DNA of 64,000 nt from Gammaproteobacteria bacterium Ga0077536 (GCA_001464935.1 LNEL01000060.1:1-64000), one strand, 5' to 3'; positions 1-8,456 are shown, counted from the stretch's first letter. Notes: generated by a model from the letters alone, not told the origin. Program-made: numbers and translations.

Positions 1-17
1 CGGATGGTCGGGACTAC

Positions 18-102
18 CGGACTACGAAATCCGTGAAAACCGGCTGTATAGGACTTCGAACCATCCTCTCGGTGCGGGCACGCTTCCGGATTTCGAAATC
101 CG
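18..102. repeat. Palindromic operator-like repeats
   Basis: Positions 87-102 hold a perfect 16-base palindrome, CGGATTTCGAAATCCG. Positions 18-33 hold an imperfect copy, CGGACTACGAAATCCG, differing at two bases. A shorter related string, GGACTTCGAA, lies between them near 55. The spacing of about 69 bases between copies and the position upstream of the small gene at 307 suggest protein-binding sites or a short dispersed repeat. No function is shown. Confidence 0.45.
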
Positions 103-306
103 AGGCAACCAGATATATAAATGCGTTTCTCGCCCCGAGGGCTGGAGCGGCGCTGCTCACTATCTCATACGTCGTGATCAGATTTTTCGAACGCAAAGCC
201 ATCCAGACGGCTGGAGCGGCCTTGCCGATTACGACATCGTCTAATCGTGTGATTGTTGCGATAGACCAGCTCGACAGGACCAATCCTAGCCAAGGGGATT
301 TAAGCC

Positions 307-678
307 ATGACCAACGTGTATCAGGTTCGTCTCCTTGGAGAGATAGTGCATGTGGAGCTTGCCCCGCGCTTCGTAATTTGTCTTCAACAGCTCATGCCGC
401 TGTGGGCGGATATCCTTGTGACTATCCGCGACAAGGGGGTCTACCGAGTGCTGATTGAAGGTGATCGTCCCGAGCGCTCAATGGAGCAGGTGGACGCTGG
501 GGCGCATGGCGACTTCGTTCGCAATCTAAGCGGTCGCGGCATCCGAGCCGCCTTCTGTCTATATGAATACAAACCGGATTCACTAACTAACCACTTTATT
601 AGGGTCGCCAACTCCGGCTCATGCAAGGTCAAATTTTTTCATGACCTTGATGCGGCCATGCGCTGGCTTGGTGCCTAA
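307..678 (+). CDS. SpoIIAA/STAS-like small protein
   Basis: A 123-residue soluble protein without signal peptide or membrane segment. The end pattern (FFHDLDAAMRWLG) and the alternating beta/alpha layout resemble the SpoIIAA-like/STAS-type proteins of unknown partner found in many proteobacteria. A second protein of the same style is at 47031-47435, with the ending DALAPAMAWLE. The ATG is preceded by AAGGGGAT at a good distance, which supports this start. The gene stands alone in a low-GC, sparsely coding stretch that I read as island DNA. Members of this family are often guessed to be regulatory or lipid-binding; nothing here decides between these. Confidence 0.6.
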   Translation: MTNVYQVRLLGEIVHVELAPRFVICLQQLMPLWADILVTIRDKGVYRVLIEGDRPERSMEQVDAGAHGDFVRNLSGRGIRAAFCLYEYKPDSLTNHFIRVANSGSCKVKFFHDLDAAMRWLGA

Positions 679-962
679 GCGTACCGGCCGCGCGCGTACG
701 GCGATTCTTGTCGGGCTGGCTTGGGCATGCTTCCGTGGACAAAAATCCGAACCGCTTGAGCTGCGCGCGTTCCTACACACTGTCGTACTTCCCGCTCGCG
801 AACTCTCATACGAACGCACGCAAGGGCGTATTGGAGCGCCGATATTGCACAGCCTGCAGACCACCTACAGTATCCAGAGCGACCAACATGACTGCGGGGC
901 CGTGGTCATTCTCCCCAATATTGCCGCAGGGCAGCTTTTACTGGGTATCAAACAATAAGTCG

Positions 963-1343
963 ATGAAGAAAAAAGCCCCTACACCGCGTGACATTCACGC
1001 GAAGAAAAATCTCTGGATCAGCTCGTTCTTATTCGGATGGCGAACAAGAGGAATCATATCCGCCGTTATAGAAAGAGCGGCGTTTGATATTGAGTAGGTG
1101 CTCGGAGAGAACCCGCTCGCGGAACCAAATAAGCCTGCGGTTTCAAAGCTACGACAAATTGCCAGTCGCCTGGACCCACGCTGTGGCGACGCTAAATATA
1201 TCGCGTCTGAGATATACCACCGTGCAACCGTATTTTACAGCGACGACAACCGATATCTGCATAGTGGCGGCGTGGGGACTTTGTACGAAGAAATGAGGAT
1301 CGGGCTGCTGTCTCGGCTACGAGACAGTGCGAGGACGAGCTAG
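963..1343 (+). pseudogene. Possible broken hypothetical gene
   Basis: One reading frame runs from ATG at 963 to a stop at 1341-1343 but contains an in-frame TAG at 1095-1097. The halves before the stop (about 44 residues) and after it (81 residues, possible GTG at 1098) are both charged, with mixed composition typical of real proteins. I do not recognise a family. It could be a gene killed by a nonsense mutation, a second small gene starting at 1098, or chance. No ribosome-binding site is obvious at either start. Confidence 0.25.
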
Positions 1344-1357
1344 CTAACACTCGCACT
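1308..1357. repeat. Two adjoining inverted repeats
   Basis: CTGTCTCG (1308-1315) pairs perfectly with CGAGACAG (1320-1327) across a 4-base loop. Immediately after, AGTGCGAG (1326-1333) pairs perfectly with CTCGCACT (1350-1357) across a 16-base spacer that itself contains AGCTAGCT. The two structures share bases 1326-1327, so they may be alternative folds. They could be a recombination site, a structured RNA element or a terminator remnant; no poly-T follows. Confidence 0.5.
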
Positions 1358-1692
1358 AATGCGCATGTGGTGAGCCAGCTGCGGCGCATCACCATTTTCC
1401 ACGTATTTGGTGCAGTAATGAAGTCTACTTCAGTCCGCACTTTTGCACTCGAGGGGCAATGTCAGTTGCAAAGTGGCCAGGTAGCTTTAATAACCACACT
1501 CGTGATGTCGAGCTCTTCTCCCGTAGGCGGCGATCCTTACCCGAACCGGCGGTCGATGGAACGCCAATATCGGCAAGCGCATCACGGTCCGCTGAAGCTA
1601 TATCCCGTGCCTGCTAGGTGCGACGCGGCGCCAGCATCCTCGCCAGGAATTCGAGCGAGCCCTAGAACATTGTCACGAGTTCTGTCCGCTTC

Positions 1693-2751
1693 CTACGCCC
1701 GCGCTTCGAACACCAAGTTAAACGGCGTTTCGGCCGCGCGCCTGAAATACTGGAAGCCAGCCTCATGAAAAATCTGCGCGATACGCTGCTCGCCCGCCTG
1801 CGCGCCGAGGACGTGCGTGCCCCGTTCTGATATTGCATGCGCGCAGCACAATGTGGTCGAAGCTGCGTAATAGATACGCGCGACCGGGTTGATGTTGTTT
1901 TCAAGGCTGTCATTGGCGAAGGGTTCAATTACCATCACCGTGCCGCCCGGGGCAAGGGCCGCTTTCGCATGTGACACCGCGGCGAGCGGATGCCCCATGT
2001 CGTGCAGGCAGTCGAAGAAGCAGATGAGATCGAAGTTCTGGCCGGCGTAGTCGCTGGCGCGCGCCTCGGCGAAATGAACGCGATCCTCCACGCCTGCCTC
2101 CTCGGCGAGCACGCTCGCTTCTGCAAGAGAGCCGGCATGCACGTCGTAGCCGTGTACCCGTGTGTGCGGGAACGCCTGCGCTAGCAGGATGCTGGAATGC
2201 CCTTGACCGCAGCCGACGTCAGCCACCACCGCGCCGCGCTCCAGCCGCTCGGTAACACCATCGAGCGCCGGCAGCCAGTGCTGAACCAGGTTGCCGCGAT
2301 AAGTATTCCGGTAGAACGCGGCCGAGCCACAGAACAGGCGCTCGTCATGCTCGCCCCACGCGACGCCGTCACCGCTGCGAAAGGCCGCGAGCGACTTCTC
2401 TTCGTCGAACCACATCGACGCCGGTACCTGCCAAGCCAGTGGCATGAAGGTGGGGCTGCTTGCATCCGCGAGCACGAGCGCCTGCTCAGGCGTCAGTTCG
2501 AACTTGCCACTCACCGCGTCGTAGTCCACGTAGAGTCCGGCGACCTGCGCGTGCAGCCATTCACGGACATAGCGCTCGTGACAACCCGCGCGTCGCGCGA
2601 CCTCCGCCGGCGTCAAAGGGCCTGCGCCGTACATGGCCGAGTAAAGTCCCAGCTTGTGGCCAAGGCTCATCATCACGCCGGCGTAGCCGCCGGACAGGTC
2701 GCCGACGGCGCGCAGCACCAAATCATCGAGCTTTGTTTGATTGATGCTCAT
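1693..2751 (-). CDS. SAM-dependent methyltransferase with N-terminal winged helix
   Basis: A 352-residue class I methyltransferase of the Rv2258c-like type. Residues about 5-90 form a winged-helix domain as in O-methyltransferase dimerisation domains (LTPAEVARRAG then REWLHAQVAGLY). The SAM-binding fold follows, with motif I VVADVGCGQGHSS near the middle, an acidic loop (VHGYDVHA), and CFFDCLHDMGHP as the post-motif region. The ATG at 2751 is preceded by AAGGAGGAG, so the longer upstream in-frame extension is rejected. It is the only intact, high-GC gene in the left 5 kb and may be island cargo or a captured host gene. The substrate cannot be read from the sequence. It lies just downstream of the broken integrase on the same strand. 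Confidence 0.85.
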   Translation of the reverse strand: MSINQTKLDDLVLRAVGDLSGGYAGVMMSLGHKLGLYSAMYGAGPLTPAEVARRAGCHERYVREWLHAQVAGLYVDYDAVSGKFELTPEQALVLADASSPTFMPLAWQVPASMWFDEEKSLAAFRSGDGVAWGEHDERLFCGSAAFYRNTYRGNLVQHWLPALDGVTERLERGAVVADVGCGQGHSSILLAQAFPHTRVHGYDVHAGSLAEASVLAEEAGVEDRVHFAEARASDYAGQNFDLICFFDCLHDMGHPLAAVSHAKAALAPGGTVMVIEPFANDSLENNINPVARIYYAASTTLCCAHAISERGTHVLGAQAGEQRIAQIFHEAGFQYFRRAAETPFNLVFEARA

Positions 2752-2817
2752 TTCGTACTCCTCCTTCAATAACGGGTAGAGGGTGCATGCCGCCCCCGCT
2801 CGACGCGCCACCGAAGT

Positions 2818-3367
2818 TCAGCCTCGGCGCGTGAAATAGCCACTGGCTGCTCCCTGCGACACCAGGGAGCGCCCTCGCTCGGCCGAATGCAACGCCCCGT
2901 GCATCTCGAACCGACGCATGATTGTCAGCACGTCAGCTGGCTCTACCGCTTTGATCGGGCGATTTCGGATTACCGGGTAGACGTCATCATGCAGGCAAGT
3001 GCTCATGGTCGTGCGGTAGCTTTCTGACTTGCCGGCACACGCCACCACGAACGAAGCCTCACCCAGGCCACGGAACGTGATGATCGAGGCGTGCGCATTA
3101 GCCTGCCCCTCTCGGCGCTTCGCGATGGCGGGGTTGACACCCCGCGATTGAAGCCGGCGTGCCTCGAGCAGCAACTGCCGCGCGATTTTCGGTGTCACTT
3201 CTGGATATTGGGCGAGCGTCAGGTTGGCGGCGCGGACCGTCGCGGCAGTGATAGCGCCAAGATTTCGCGCCGGTCAGCGTGACGAACAGGTAGAGGCCAT
3301 CCCGATCGGTCAGCTGGTACCCCTTTCCTTGGGCCCCGGTCGGCTTCACCTCGTGCTTGGTCAGCAT
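2818..3367 (-). pseudogene. Truncated, frameshifted tyrosine integrase
   Basis: The start at 3367 encodes a typical DUF4102/Arm-DNA-binding domain of P4-type integrases (GYQLTDRDGLYLFVT, then GAKSWRYH). Similarity then jumps to a second frame near 3240-3255 (LTLAQYPEVTPKIARQ, LLLEARRLQSRGVNPAIAK) and continues into the core-binding domain (YPVIRNRPIKAVEPADVL, FEMHGAL). It ends near 2818, before any catalytic domain with the R-H-R-Y residues. A working integrase of this family is about 400 residues; under 190 remain. It must be inactive. It marks the surrounding low-GC DNA as a former integrative element. Confidence 0.75.
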
Positions 3368-4086
3368 GCACGCACCTTTGACGGTATTGGCTTCAGTACT
3401 GTCAACGATACCGTCAAATTATCTCGGCTTGCAATGGACGGGGCTGGACTGTATCGGAGCTTAACTACCTGTCTGTATGTGCTTTCTGCACCGCCGCCGG
3501 ACGGGACGGGGCTAGTCCTTCTCGTACTTCATGTACCCGCTGCGCGCATGGAATGCCCCAAAAATGAGTCTCTCTACTCACTCAGATCAATCGTGGGCGC
3601 TATACAGTCGACGGCTATAGTCACGTTTAGTGCGCCGGTGACAACAACGGCGCTGGGCATCCGCGGATAGATTAGTCGGCGGGAAGGCCGTTCAATTCCA
3701 CGCTGCTTGTTGTGGCAGTAAAGACCTGAACCACACCGCCGCCGCCCGTGACCACGACGATCGGCGCCATGTACTTCGAGATGGTCATTCTTGATTCGGG
3801 TAACGTGGAATGCTTCTAGACGCATACGGCTCTCCTGGGTGAAATAGGCTTTATTACATGTATGCATTTCACACCGCGGATGCGCGGCAGAGCAACAAGG
3901 AAGCGAGGTGCTAAGTGCGCTGGCAAGGGAGTGACGGCTAATGCGTACTTCAGGCAGAACCTGACTCGCCATGCGGTTGTCGCAAGCGAACGGGATATTC
4001 CGCCCGATAGCGTTATTTACCACCAAGGTTACTCATTTCTGAGCCCGCGGCGCTTCGTCTGAGCAGTCTCAGATCCACCAACGAAA
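3368..4086. other. Sparse island DNA with small ORFs only
   Basis: Roughly 700 bases between the integrase remnant and the terminator at 4087, without a recognisable gene. Two small minus-strand frames are possible: 3574-3825, with a good ribosome-binding site, and a 32-residue frame at 3672-3770 (MAPIVVVTGGGGVVQVF...). The latter recalls small beta-rich proteins of plasmids and phages, but it is too short to judge. Confidence 0.4.
3574..3825 (-). CDS. Small hypothetical protein (uncertain)
   Basis: The 83-residue frame starts at an ATG preceded by AGGAGAG at an ideal distance, which is the main reason to list it. The protein is unrecognised. Its middle is arginine-rich and looks out of register, and another frame over 3672-3770 reads more like a protein. 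A frameshift between the first 16 residues (MRLEAFHVTRIKNDHLE) and that other frame would give a single small protein, so this may be a pseudogene. Confidence 0.3.
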   Translation of the reverse strand: MRLEAFHVTRIKNDHLEVHGADRRGHGRRRCGSGLYCHNKQRGIERPSRRLIYPRMPSAVVVTGALNVTIAVDCIAPTIDLSE

Positions 4087-4106
4087 AGCCCCGCCGAAGC
4101 GGGGCT
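4087..4106 (-). terminator. Intrinsic terminator downstream of the 4131-4355 gene
   Basis: A perfect 8-base stem (AGCCCCGC / GCGGGGCT) with a CGAA tetraloop, which reads TTCG on the minus strand. On the minus strand it is followed directly by TTTTCGTT. It lies 25 bases after the stop of the minus-strand gene at 4131, so it most likely ends that transcript. Confidence 0.8.
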
Positions 4107-4130
4107 CAGTGGTTCGCAATATGTCGGTGG

Positions 4131-4355
4131 CTAGGTGAATGCCAACATCGACTCGCGAGACCCCACCGGTCCATCGGCGTCATGTTCATGCGGAAGCGGA
4201 TCTGGTTCGATCGCTTGCTTCTCCCCGTATAGTAGCTTCAGCGTTTCCCGCACTTCCGCTTCAACTTCTGGCGATACTTTCCCCGTCTGGTGAGCGGTCC
4301 ATCGCAATGCCACGATCGCCTGCATAGCGCGCTCAAGTAGTTTTCCAATCGTCAT
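4131..4355 (-). CDS. Small acidic hypothetical protein
   Basis: A 74-residue soluble protein with an N-terminal amphipathic helix (MTIGKLLERAMQAIVALRW) and a glutamate-rich middle (SPEVEAEVRETLKLLYGE). The tail is rich in Pro, His and Asp. The ATG has AGAGG upstream, and a strong intrinsic terminator follows the stop, so it is probably expressed. No family is recognised. Small acidic proteins of this size near an XRE-type regulator and integrase remains are usually accessory genes of mobile elements. Confidence 0.5.
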   Translation of the reverse strand: MTIGKLLERAMQAIVALRWTAHQTGKVSPEVEAEVRETLKLLYGEKQAIEPDPLPHEHDADGPVGSRESMLAFT

Positions 4356-4518
4356 TCGAAATTGCCTCTGTGTGGAGCGCTGACACTACGCGAGGCAACG
4401 TCCGACTTCTGTCATCTAGTTTGCCGATGTGCGGTGGCGCACGGTGGATTCGTTAAAAATCTGTTGGACCGAGCAGCAACGCGCAATTCATGCCAGAAAA
4501 CCGTATTCAGACTAAGGT

Positions 4519-4716
4519 TTAACTTCGATCATCGATGTACGCAAGCGCAATGACACACATGCCGGGCCTGCTATAGAAATCGCGGACCGCGTGTGACAAT
4601 TGTGTGCCATACGCATCTTCGAGCACCGTCGGTTTTCCGAGCGGCCCCGCTTGGTGCATCAGCCGAATGACTCCATTGGGACTGATTCTGTGGCCGAAGT
4701 CATGCAGGTCCTTCAT
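4519..4716 (-). CDS. Hypothetical protein (uncertain)
   Basis: A 65-residue frame with balanced composition (HDFGHRISPNGVIRLMHQAG, then DFYSRPGMCVIALAYIDDRS) and no recognisable domain. The site upstream is weak (GGGCGGCAA). Another minus-strand frame ends at 4731, and together they might be pieces of one decayed gene. It is listed because the composition is protein-like; it may not be expressed. Confidence 0.25.
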   Translation of the reverse strand: MKDLHDFGHRISPNGVIRLMHQAGPLGKPTVLEDAYGTQLSHAVRDFYSRPGMCVIALAYIDDRS

Positions 4717-5039
4717 TTGCCGCCCACGGTCTAGCCTTCCTCGATCACTGCGTAAGGCCCGGGATATTCGCGCACCGCGGTGAACCGACTACGCAGAATG
4801 CGTAGCATGAGGACTTCTGCGAGTCGATGGAAAGTTATCGATACCTGGCAGCCGCATGCTGCGGGAAGTGTATCCATCAAACAACAATAGTCATTTGGTT
4901 TTACCCAAGGATTGGGGCGAACACCCAAATACGAGGGAAAGGCTGCAACCCGGAGGGATGCAGCAGTTTTCGGGTGCTGTAGATCGGGATACCCCGCATT
5001 GCCCCGAATTAGCACCCGTAAGACGTCCCGCGATTTCGC

Positions 5040-5288
5040 CTAGTCCGCACCCGGCGGCTCATACCCCAAAAATTGGAGAATAGATCTTTTGTGACCCGAC
5101 TGCGGTTCTGTATGTCCGAGTTCCCAGTTGAGGATCGTCCAGGCATTCACCCCGAGTTCGCGAGCTGCCTCTTTCTGCGTGAGGCCGCGCTGGAGCCTCG
5201 CGCGGCGGATGTGCTGCCCCACTGTCTGCGGCTCGAAGTCATACGGTTTGGAACGTATTGATTTCGCGCAGAACTGCACCCCCGGCAA
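5040..5288 (-). CDS. XRE-family helix-turn-helix regulator
   Basis: An 82-residue protein that is almost wholly an XRE/Cro-type HTH domain: TVGQHIRRARLQRGLTQKEA, then ARELGVNAWTILNWELG, ending FLGYEP. The family usually has about 25 residues before the HTH, as here, which supports a start at the TTG of 5288. The frame stays open further upstream into the comM antisense strand, so its natural start may have been lost at the island junction near 5300. It probably acts as a DNA-binding regulator of the element it belonged to. Confidence 0.65.
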   Translation of the reverse strand: MPGVQFCAKSIRSKPYDFEPQTVGQHIRRARLQRGLTQKEAARELGVNAWTILNWELGHTEPQSGHKRSILQFLGYEPPGAD

Positions 5289-5303
5289 AAAGGCAACGCG
5301 TCT

Positions 5304-5778
5304 CTGCCCGTGCGGCTATGCGGGCGACCCCGGCACGGACTGCCGATGCAGCCCCGAGCAGATTCGCCAGTACCGCGCGCGTTTGTCAGGCCCGCTGCTC
5401 GATCGAATCGATCTGCAGACCGAAGTGCCGCGCGAGCGCGACTGGCTGCGCCCAGGGAACGCGCGCGCCAGCGAGCCGACTGCGGTCGTACGCGCGCGTG
5501 TCGCGGCGGCGCATGCACGCCAGTTCGAACGCCAGCAGAAACTCAATGCGCGACTCGACGTGCGCGAACTGACGCAACACGCGCCACTCGAGACCGCCGC
5601 GCAGGAATTCCTTGCCGAGGCCTTCGAACACTTCCGTCTGACCGCGCGCAGCTATCATCGCATCATCAAGATCGGCCGCACGATTGCCGACCTCGCGGGT
5701 CGCGCGCAGATCGAACAGTCGGACCTGTCGGAAGCCCTGCAACTGCGGCGCATGGAGTCGGCAGGCCGCGGCCCGTGA
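5304..5778 (+). pseudogene. comM: comM/yifB C-terminal remnant
   Basis: About 158 codons match the C-terminal third of ComM/YifB, the AAA+ Mg-chelatase-like helicase that drives branch migration during natural transformation. Visible are the zinc-binding CPCGYAGDPGTDCRC, then RARLSGPLLDRIDL with the arginine-finger region, RSYHRIIKIGRTIADLAG, and EALQLRRM. Intact ComM is about 500 residues, with Walker A and B motifs before this point. These motifs are absent: the codons before CPCG (CTPGKKATR) do not match the family. Homology begins at about 5304, where the low-GC block ends. The gene is thus broken, consistent with island insertion. The missing part may lie beyond the left edge. Confidence 0.85.
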
Positions 5779-5890
5779 GCACGTCGGCGCGCGGCGCGGC
5801 GACGATGTGGCGGCGATCAGGATGGCTTCCGCTTTACCGGCGCGCGTGGACACCCTACAGTTCAGCCAACATCGACCGGGAAGCACACCA

Positions 5891-6271
5891 GTGAGCGGCC
5901 AGCGCCACGACATCAAGGTTTCCGCCCGCACGGGCTACATCACCGATCAGTCGGAACCGGCGCGCAACCGCTACGTGTTCGCCTATACGATCACCATCGA
6001 GAATGTCGGCGCGGTCGCCGCGCAACTGATTTCCCGCCACTGGATCATCACCGATGCGCACGGCCACGTGCAGGAAGTGCGTGGCGAAGGCGTCATCGGC
6101 GAGCAGCCCCTGATTCCGCCCGGCGCCCGCTTCGAATACACCAGCGGCGCAGTGCTCGAAACGCCCGTCGGTACGATGCAGGGCAGCTACCAGATGCTCG
6201 GCGAGGATGGCGTGGACTTCGAAGCCACGATTCCGATGTTCCGGCTCGCCGTGCCGAACGTCCTGCACTAG
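5891..6271 (+). CDS. apaG: ApaG family protein
   Basis: A 126-residue ApaG-type protein with an immunoglobulin-like fold (DUF525). Typical motifs are RYVFAYTITIENVG, SRHWIITDAHG, VRGEGVIGEQP and GSYQMLG. Its role in E. coli is poorly defined; it is linked to Co/Mg resistance and lies with apaH. The GTG at 5891 is chosen because the family begins just before the ISVSVRTxYI-type strand (IKVSARTGYI here). The stop is followed 17 bases later by apaH, so the two form an operon as in most gammaproteobacteria. Confidence 0.92.
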   Translation: MSGQRHDIKVSARTGYITDQSEPARNRYVFAYTITIENVGAVAAQLISRHWIITDAHGHVQEVRGEGVIGEQPLIPPGARFEYTSGAVLETPVGTMQGSYQMLGEDGVDFEATIPMFRLAVPNVLH

Positions 6272-6288
6272 CGCTCGCACGGCCTCCG

Positions 6289-7134
6289 GTGGCCACCTAC
6301 GTCATTGGCGATCTCCAGGGCTGCGCGGCTGAACTCGGCGCGCTGCTGCGCATGATCGAATTCGACGCCGCGCGCGACAGGATCTGGTTCACCGGCGACC
6401 TGGTGAACCGCGGCCCGGCCTCACTCGCGGCCTTGCGCGCAGTCGTCGCCCTCGGCGAGCGGGCGGTGGTCGTGCTCGGCAACCACGATCTGCATCTGCT
6501 TGCGTGCCGCCACGTGCCGGGCACGAAGTTGCGCGCCGGCGACACGCTCGACGACATCCTGTCGGCCCCCGATCGCGACGACCTGCTCGACTGGCTGCGT
6601 CGCCGGCCCCTGATCCACCACGATGCGGTCCTGGGCCTGACCCTGGTCCACGCCGGCATCCCCCCCCAGTGGACGCTGTCGCAGGCGCTGGCGCTTGGCG
6701 GGGAAGTCGCGACGCGTCTGCGCGGCGCTGAATTCGCGCAGGACCTCGCGCGCATGTACGGCAACCTGCCCGATCGCTGGGATGAGGATCTGCGCGGTGC
6801 GCAGCGCCTGCGTTTCATCATCAACGGACTCACGCGCCTGCGTTTCGTGACGCGCGATGGCCGTCTGGATCTGAAGGCGAAGGGTGCGCCCGGGCGACAG
6901 CGCGGCGACTTGCAGCCGTGGTACGCGGTGCCTGGCCGCCGCAGCCGCGACGCACGCATCGTGTTCGGTCACTGGTCGACGCTGCGACTCAGCCCGGACG
7001 AAGAACGGCAGTACAACGTGGTGCCGCTCGATACCGGCGCGGTGTGGGGCGGAAGCCTCACGGCCTGGCGCGTCGATGACGGCGCACGCTTCAGCGTCGC
7101 GAGTCTGCAGCCGGTAGCGCCCGACGGCGACTGA
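6289..7134 (+). CDS. apaH: Diadenosine tetraphosphatase ApaH
   Basis: A 281-residue symmetrical bis(5'-nucleosyl)-tetraphosphatase that splits Ap4A into two ADP in the cytoplasm. The metallophosphatase signatures are GDLQGC, GDLVNRG and GNHDLH, with a later histidine in LVHAGIPP and one in FGHWST. Length matches the family. The start is GTG at 6289, giving MATYVIGDLQG directly. It forms an operon with apaG and converges on folA. Confidence 0.95.
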   Translation: MATYVIGDLQGCAAELGALLRMIEFDAARDRIWFTGDLVNRGPASLAALRAVVALGERAVVVLGNHDLHLLACRHVPGTKLRAGDTLDDILSAPDRDDLLDWLRRRPLIHHDAVLGLTLVHAGIPPQWTLSQALALGGEVATRLRGAEFAQDLARMYGNLPDRWDEDLRGAQRLRFIINGLTRLRFVTRDGRLDLKAKGAPGRQRGDLQPWYAVPGRRSRDARIVFGHWSTLRLSPDEERQYNVVPLDTGAVWGGSLTAWRVDDGARFSVASLQPVAPDGD

Positions 7135-7165
7135 AGGCCTCCGCGCAGATTCGGTGCCGGGCGCG

Positions 7166-7651
7166 TCAGGCGCGTTCGAGCACCACGAAGCTGTAGTCGA
7201 ACTCCCCTGCGCCCAGATGCGGTTCGCGCGAGGTCTCGCGCCAGTCCTCGCGCGCGAAGGTTGGGAAGCGCACGTCACCCTCGACACTGGCATGGACTTC
7301 GGTGATGAACAGACGCGTGCAGCGTGGCAGCGCGGCGGCGTACACCGCCGCGCCACCGACAATCATCAGTTCGGGGACGTCGCCCGCGACCGCGACGGCG
7401 GCGTCGAAATCGGGCACGACCACGCAGCCGGCGGCCGCACAGGCCGGATCGCGCGAAATCACGATGTTCCGGCGGCCGGGCAACACGCGCCCGATCGACT
7501 CGTGCGTGCGCCTGCCCATGACGATCGGGTGGCCCCAGGTGATCGCGCGAAACTGTTTCAGATCGGCGGGCAGATGCCACGGCAGGCCGCCGTCGCGCCC
7601 GATCACGCGGTTGTCGGCCATCGCCACCACGATATTGATGCGTGCGCCCAT
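7166..7651 (-). CDS. folA: Dihydrofolate reductase
   Basis: A 161-residue DHFR that reduces dihydrofolate with NADPH. Clear motifs are NRVIGRDGGLPWHLPADLK, the nucleotide-binding VMGRRTHESIG, and MIVGGAAVY. The ATG at 7651 gives the usual start just before the IVVAMADN strand; the longer upstream frame overlaps thyA and is rejected. It lies 10 bases after the thyA stop. The two work together: ThyA makes dihydrofolate and FolA recycles it. Confidence 0.96.
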   Translation of the reverse strand: MGARINIVVAMADNRVIGRDGGLPWHLPADLKQFRAITWGHPIVMGRRTHESIGRVLPGRRNIVISRDPACAAAGCVVVPDFDAAVAVAGDVPELMIVGGAAVYAAALPRCTRLFITEVHASVEGDVRFPTFAREDWRETSREPHLGAGEFDYSFVVLERA

Positions 7652-7661
7652 CTTCCGCTGC

Positions 7662-8456
7662 TCAGACCGCGATCGGCGCCGCGATCGGCGGGTGAGGGTC
7701 GTAGCCGGCAATCTCGAAATCGGCATAGGTGTAGTCGAAAATCGATGTCACCGCCGGATTCAGCCGCAGCGTCGGCAGCGCGCGCGGTTCGCGCGAGAGC
7801 TGAAGGCGCGCCTGCTCGAGATGGTTCAGATACAAATGGGCATCGCCCAGCGTGTGCACGAAATCGCCGGGCGCATAGCCGCAGGCCTGCGCGATCATGT
7901 GCGTCAGCAGCGCGTAAGACGCGATGTTGAAAGGCACGCCCAGAAAGACATCCGCGCTGCGCTGGTACAGCTGGCAGGACAGGCGGCCGTTGGCGACGTA
8001 GAACTGGAACATCACGTGGCAGGGCGCGAGCGCCATGGCGTCGATCTCGCCGACATTCCACGCGCTGACGACATGTCGACGCGAATCGGGGTCCCGCTTC
8101 AGGCGCGCCACGAGGTCCGAAATCTGGTCGATCGTGCGCCCATCGGTCGCGCGCCAGCTCCGCCATTGCACGCCGTACACCGGCCCGAGCTCACCATGGG
8201 CGTCTGCCCACTCGTCCCAGATGCTGACACCGTGCTCCTTCAGGTAACGCGTATTCGAGTCACCGCGCAGAAACCACAGCAGTTCGTGAATGATCGATTT
8301 CAGATGCAGTTTCTTCGTTGTCACCAGCGGCAGCCCCGCCTGCAAATCGAAGCGCATCTGGTGACCGAACACGCTGAGCGTCCCGGTGCCCGTGCGATCG
8401 CCCTTGCTGACACCGTGCTCGAGAATGTGCTGCATCAGATCGAGATATTGACGCAT
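7662..8456 (-). CDS. thyA: Thymidylate synthase
   Basis: A 264-residue ThyA that converts dUMP to dTMP using methylene-tetrahydrofolate. The start [26 protein letters not shown], the catalytic cysteine in [12 protein letters not shown] and the [12 protein letters not shown] loop are all present. Length equals the E. coli enzyme. It sits between lgt (11 bases upstream) and folA (10 bases downstream), a conserved lgt-thyA-folA operon. Confidence 0.97.
   Translation of the reverse strand: MRQYLDLMQHILEHGVSKGDRTGTGTLSVFGHQMRFDLQAGLPLVTTKKLHLKSIIHELLWFLRGDSNTRYLKEHGVSIWDEWADAHGELGPVYGVQWRSWRATDGRTIDQISDLVARLKRDPDSRRHVVSAWNVGEIDAMALAPCHVMFQFYVANGRLSCQLYQRSADVFLGVPFNIASYALLTHMIAQACGYAPGDFVHTLGDAHLYLNHLEQARLQLSREPRALPTLRLNPAVTSIFDYTYADFEIAGYDPHPPIAAPIAV

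Larger units (their letters stand above)
679..1692. other. Mostly gene-free low-GC stretch
   Basis: About 1 kb with stops in all frames and no recognisable protein family. The only protein-like stretch is a plus-strand frame from 963 to 1343 that is interrupted by a TAG. Two adjoining inverted repeats lie at 1308-1357. Base composition is clearly lower in GC than the housekeeping DNA after 5.3 kb, which fits decayed mobile DNA. Confidence 0.5.

Noticed and set aside
1326..1357. attC-like integron recombination site
   Set aside because: The arms lack the RYYYAAC/GTTRRRY core sites and no integron integrase is present.
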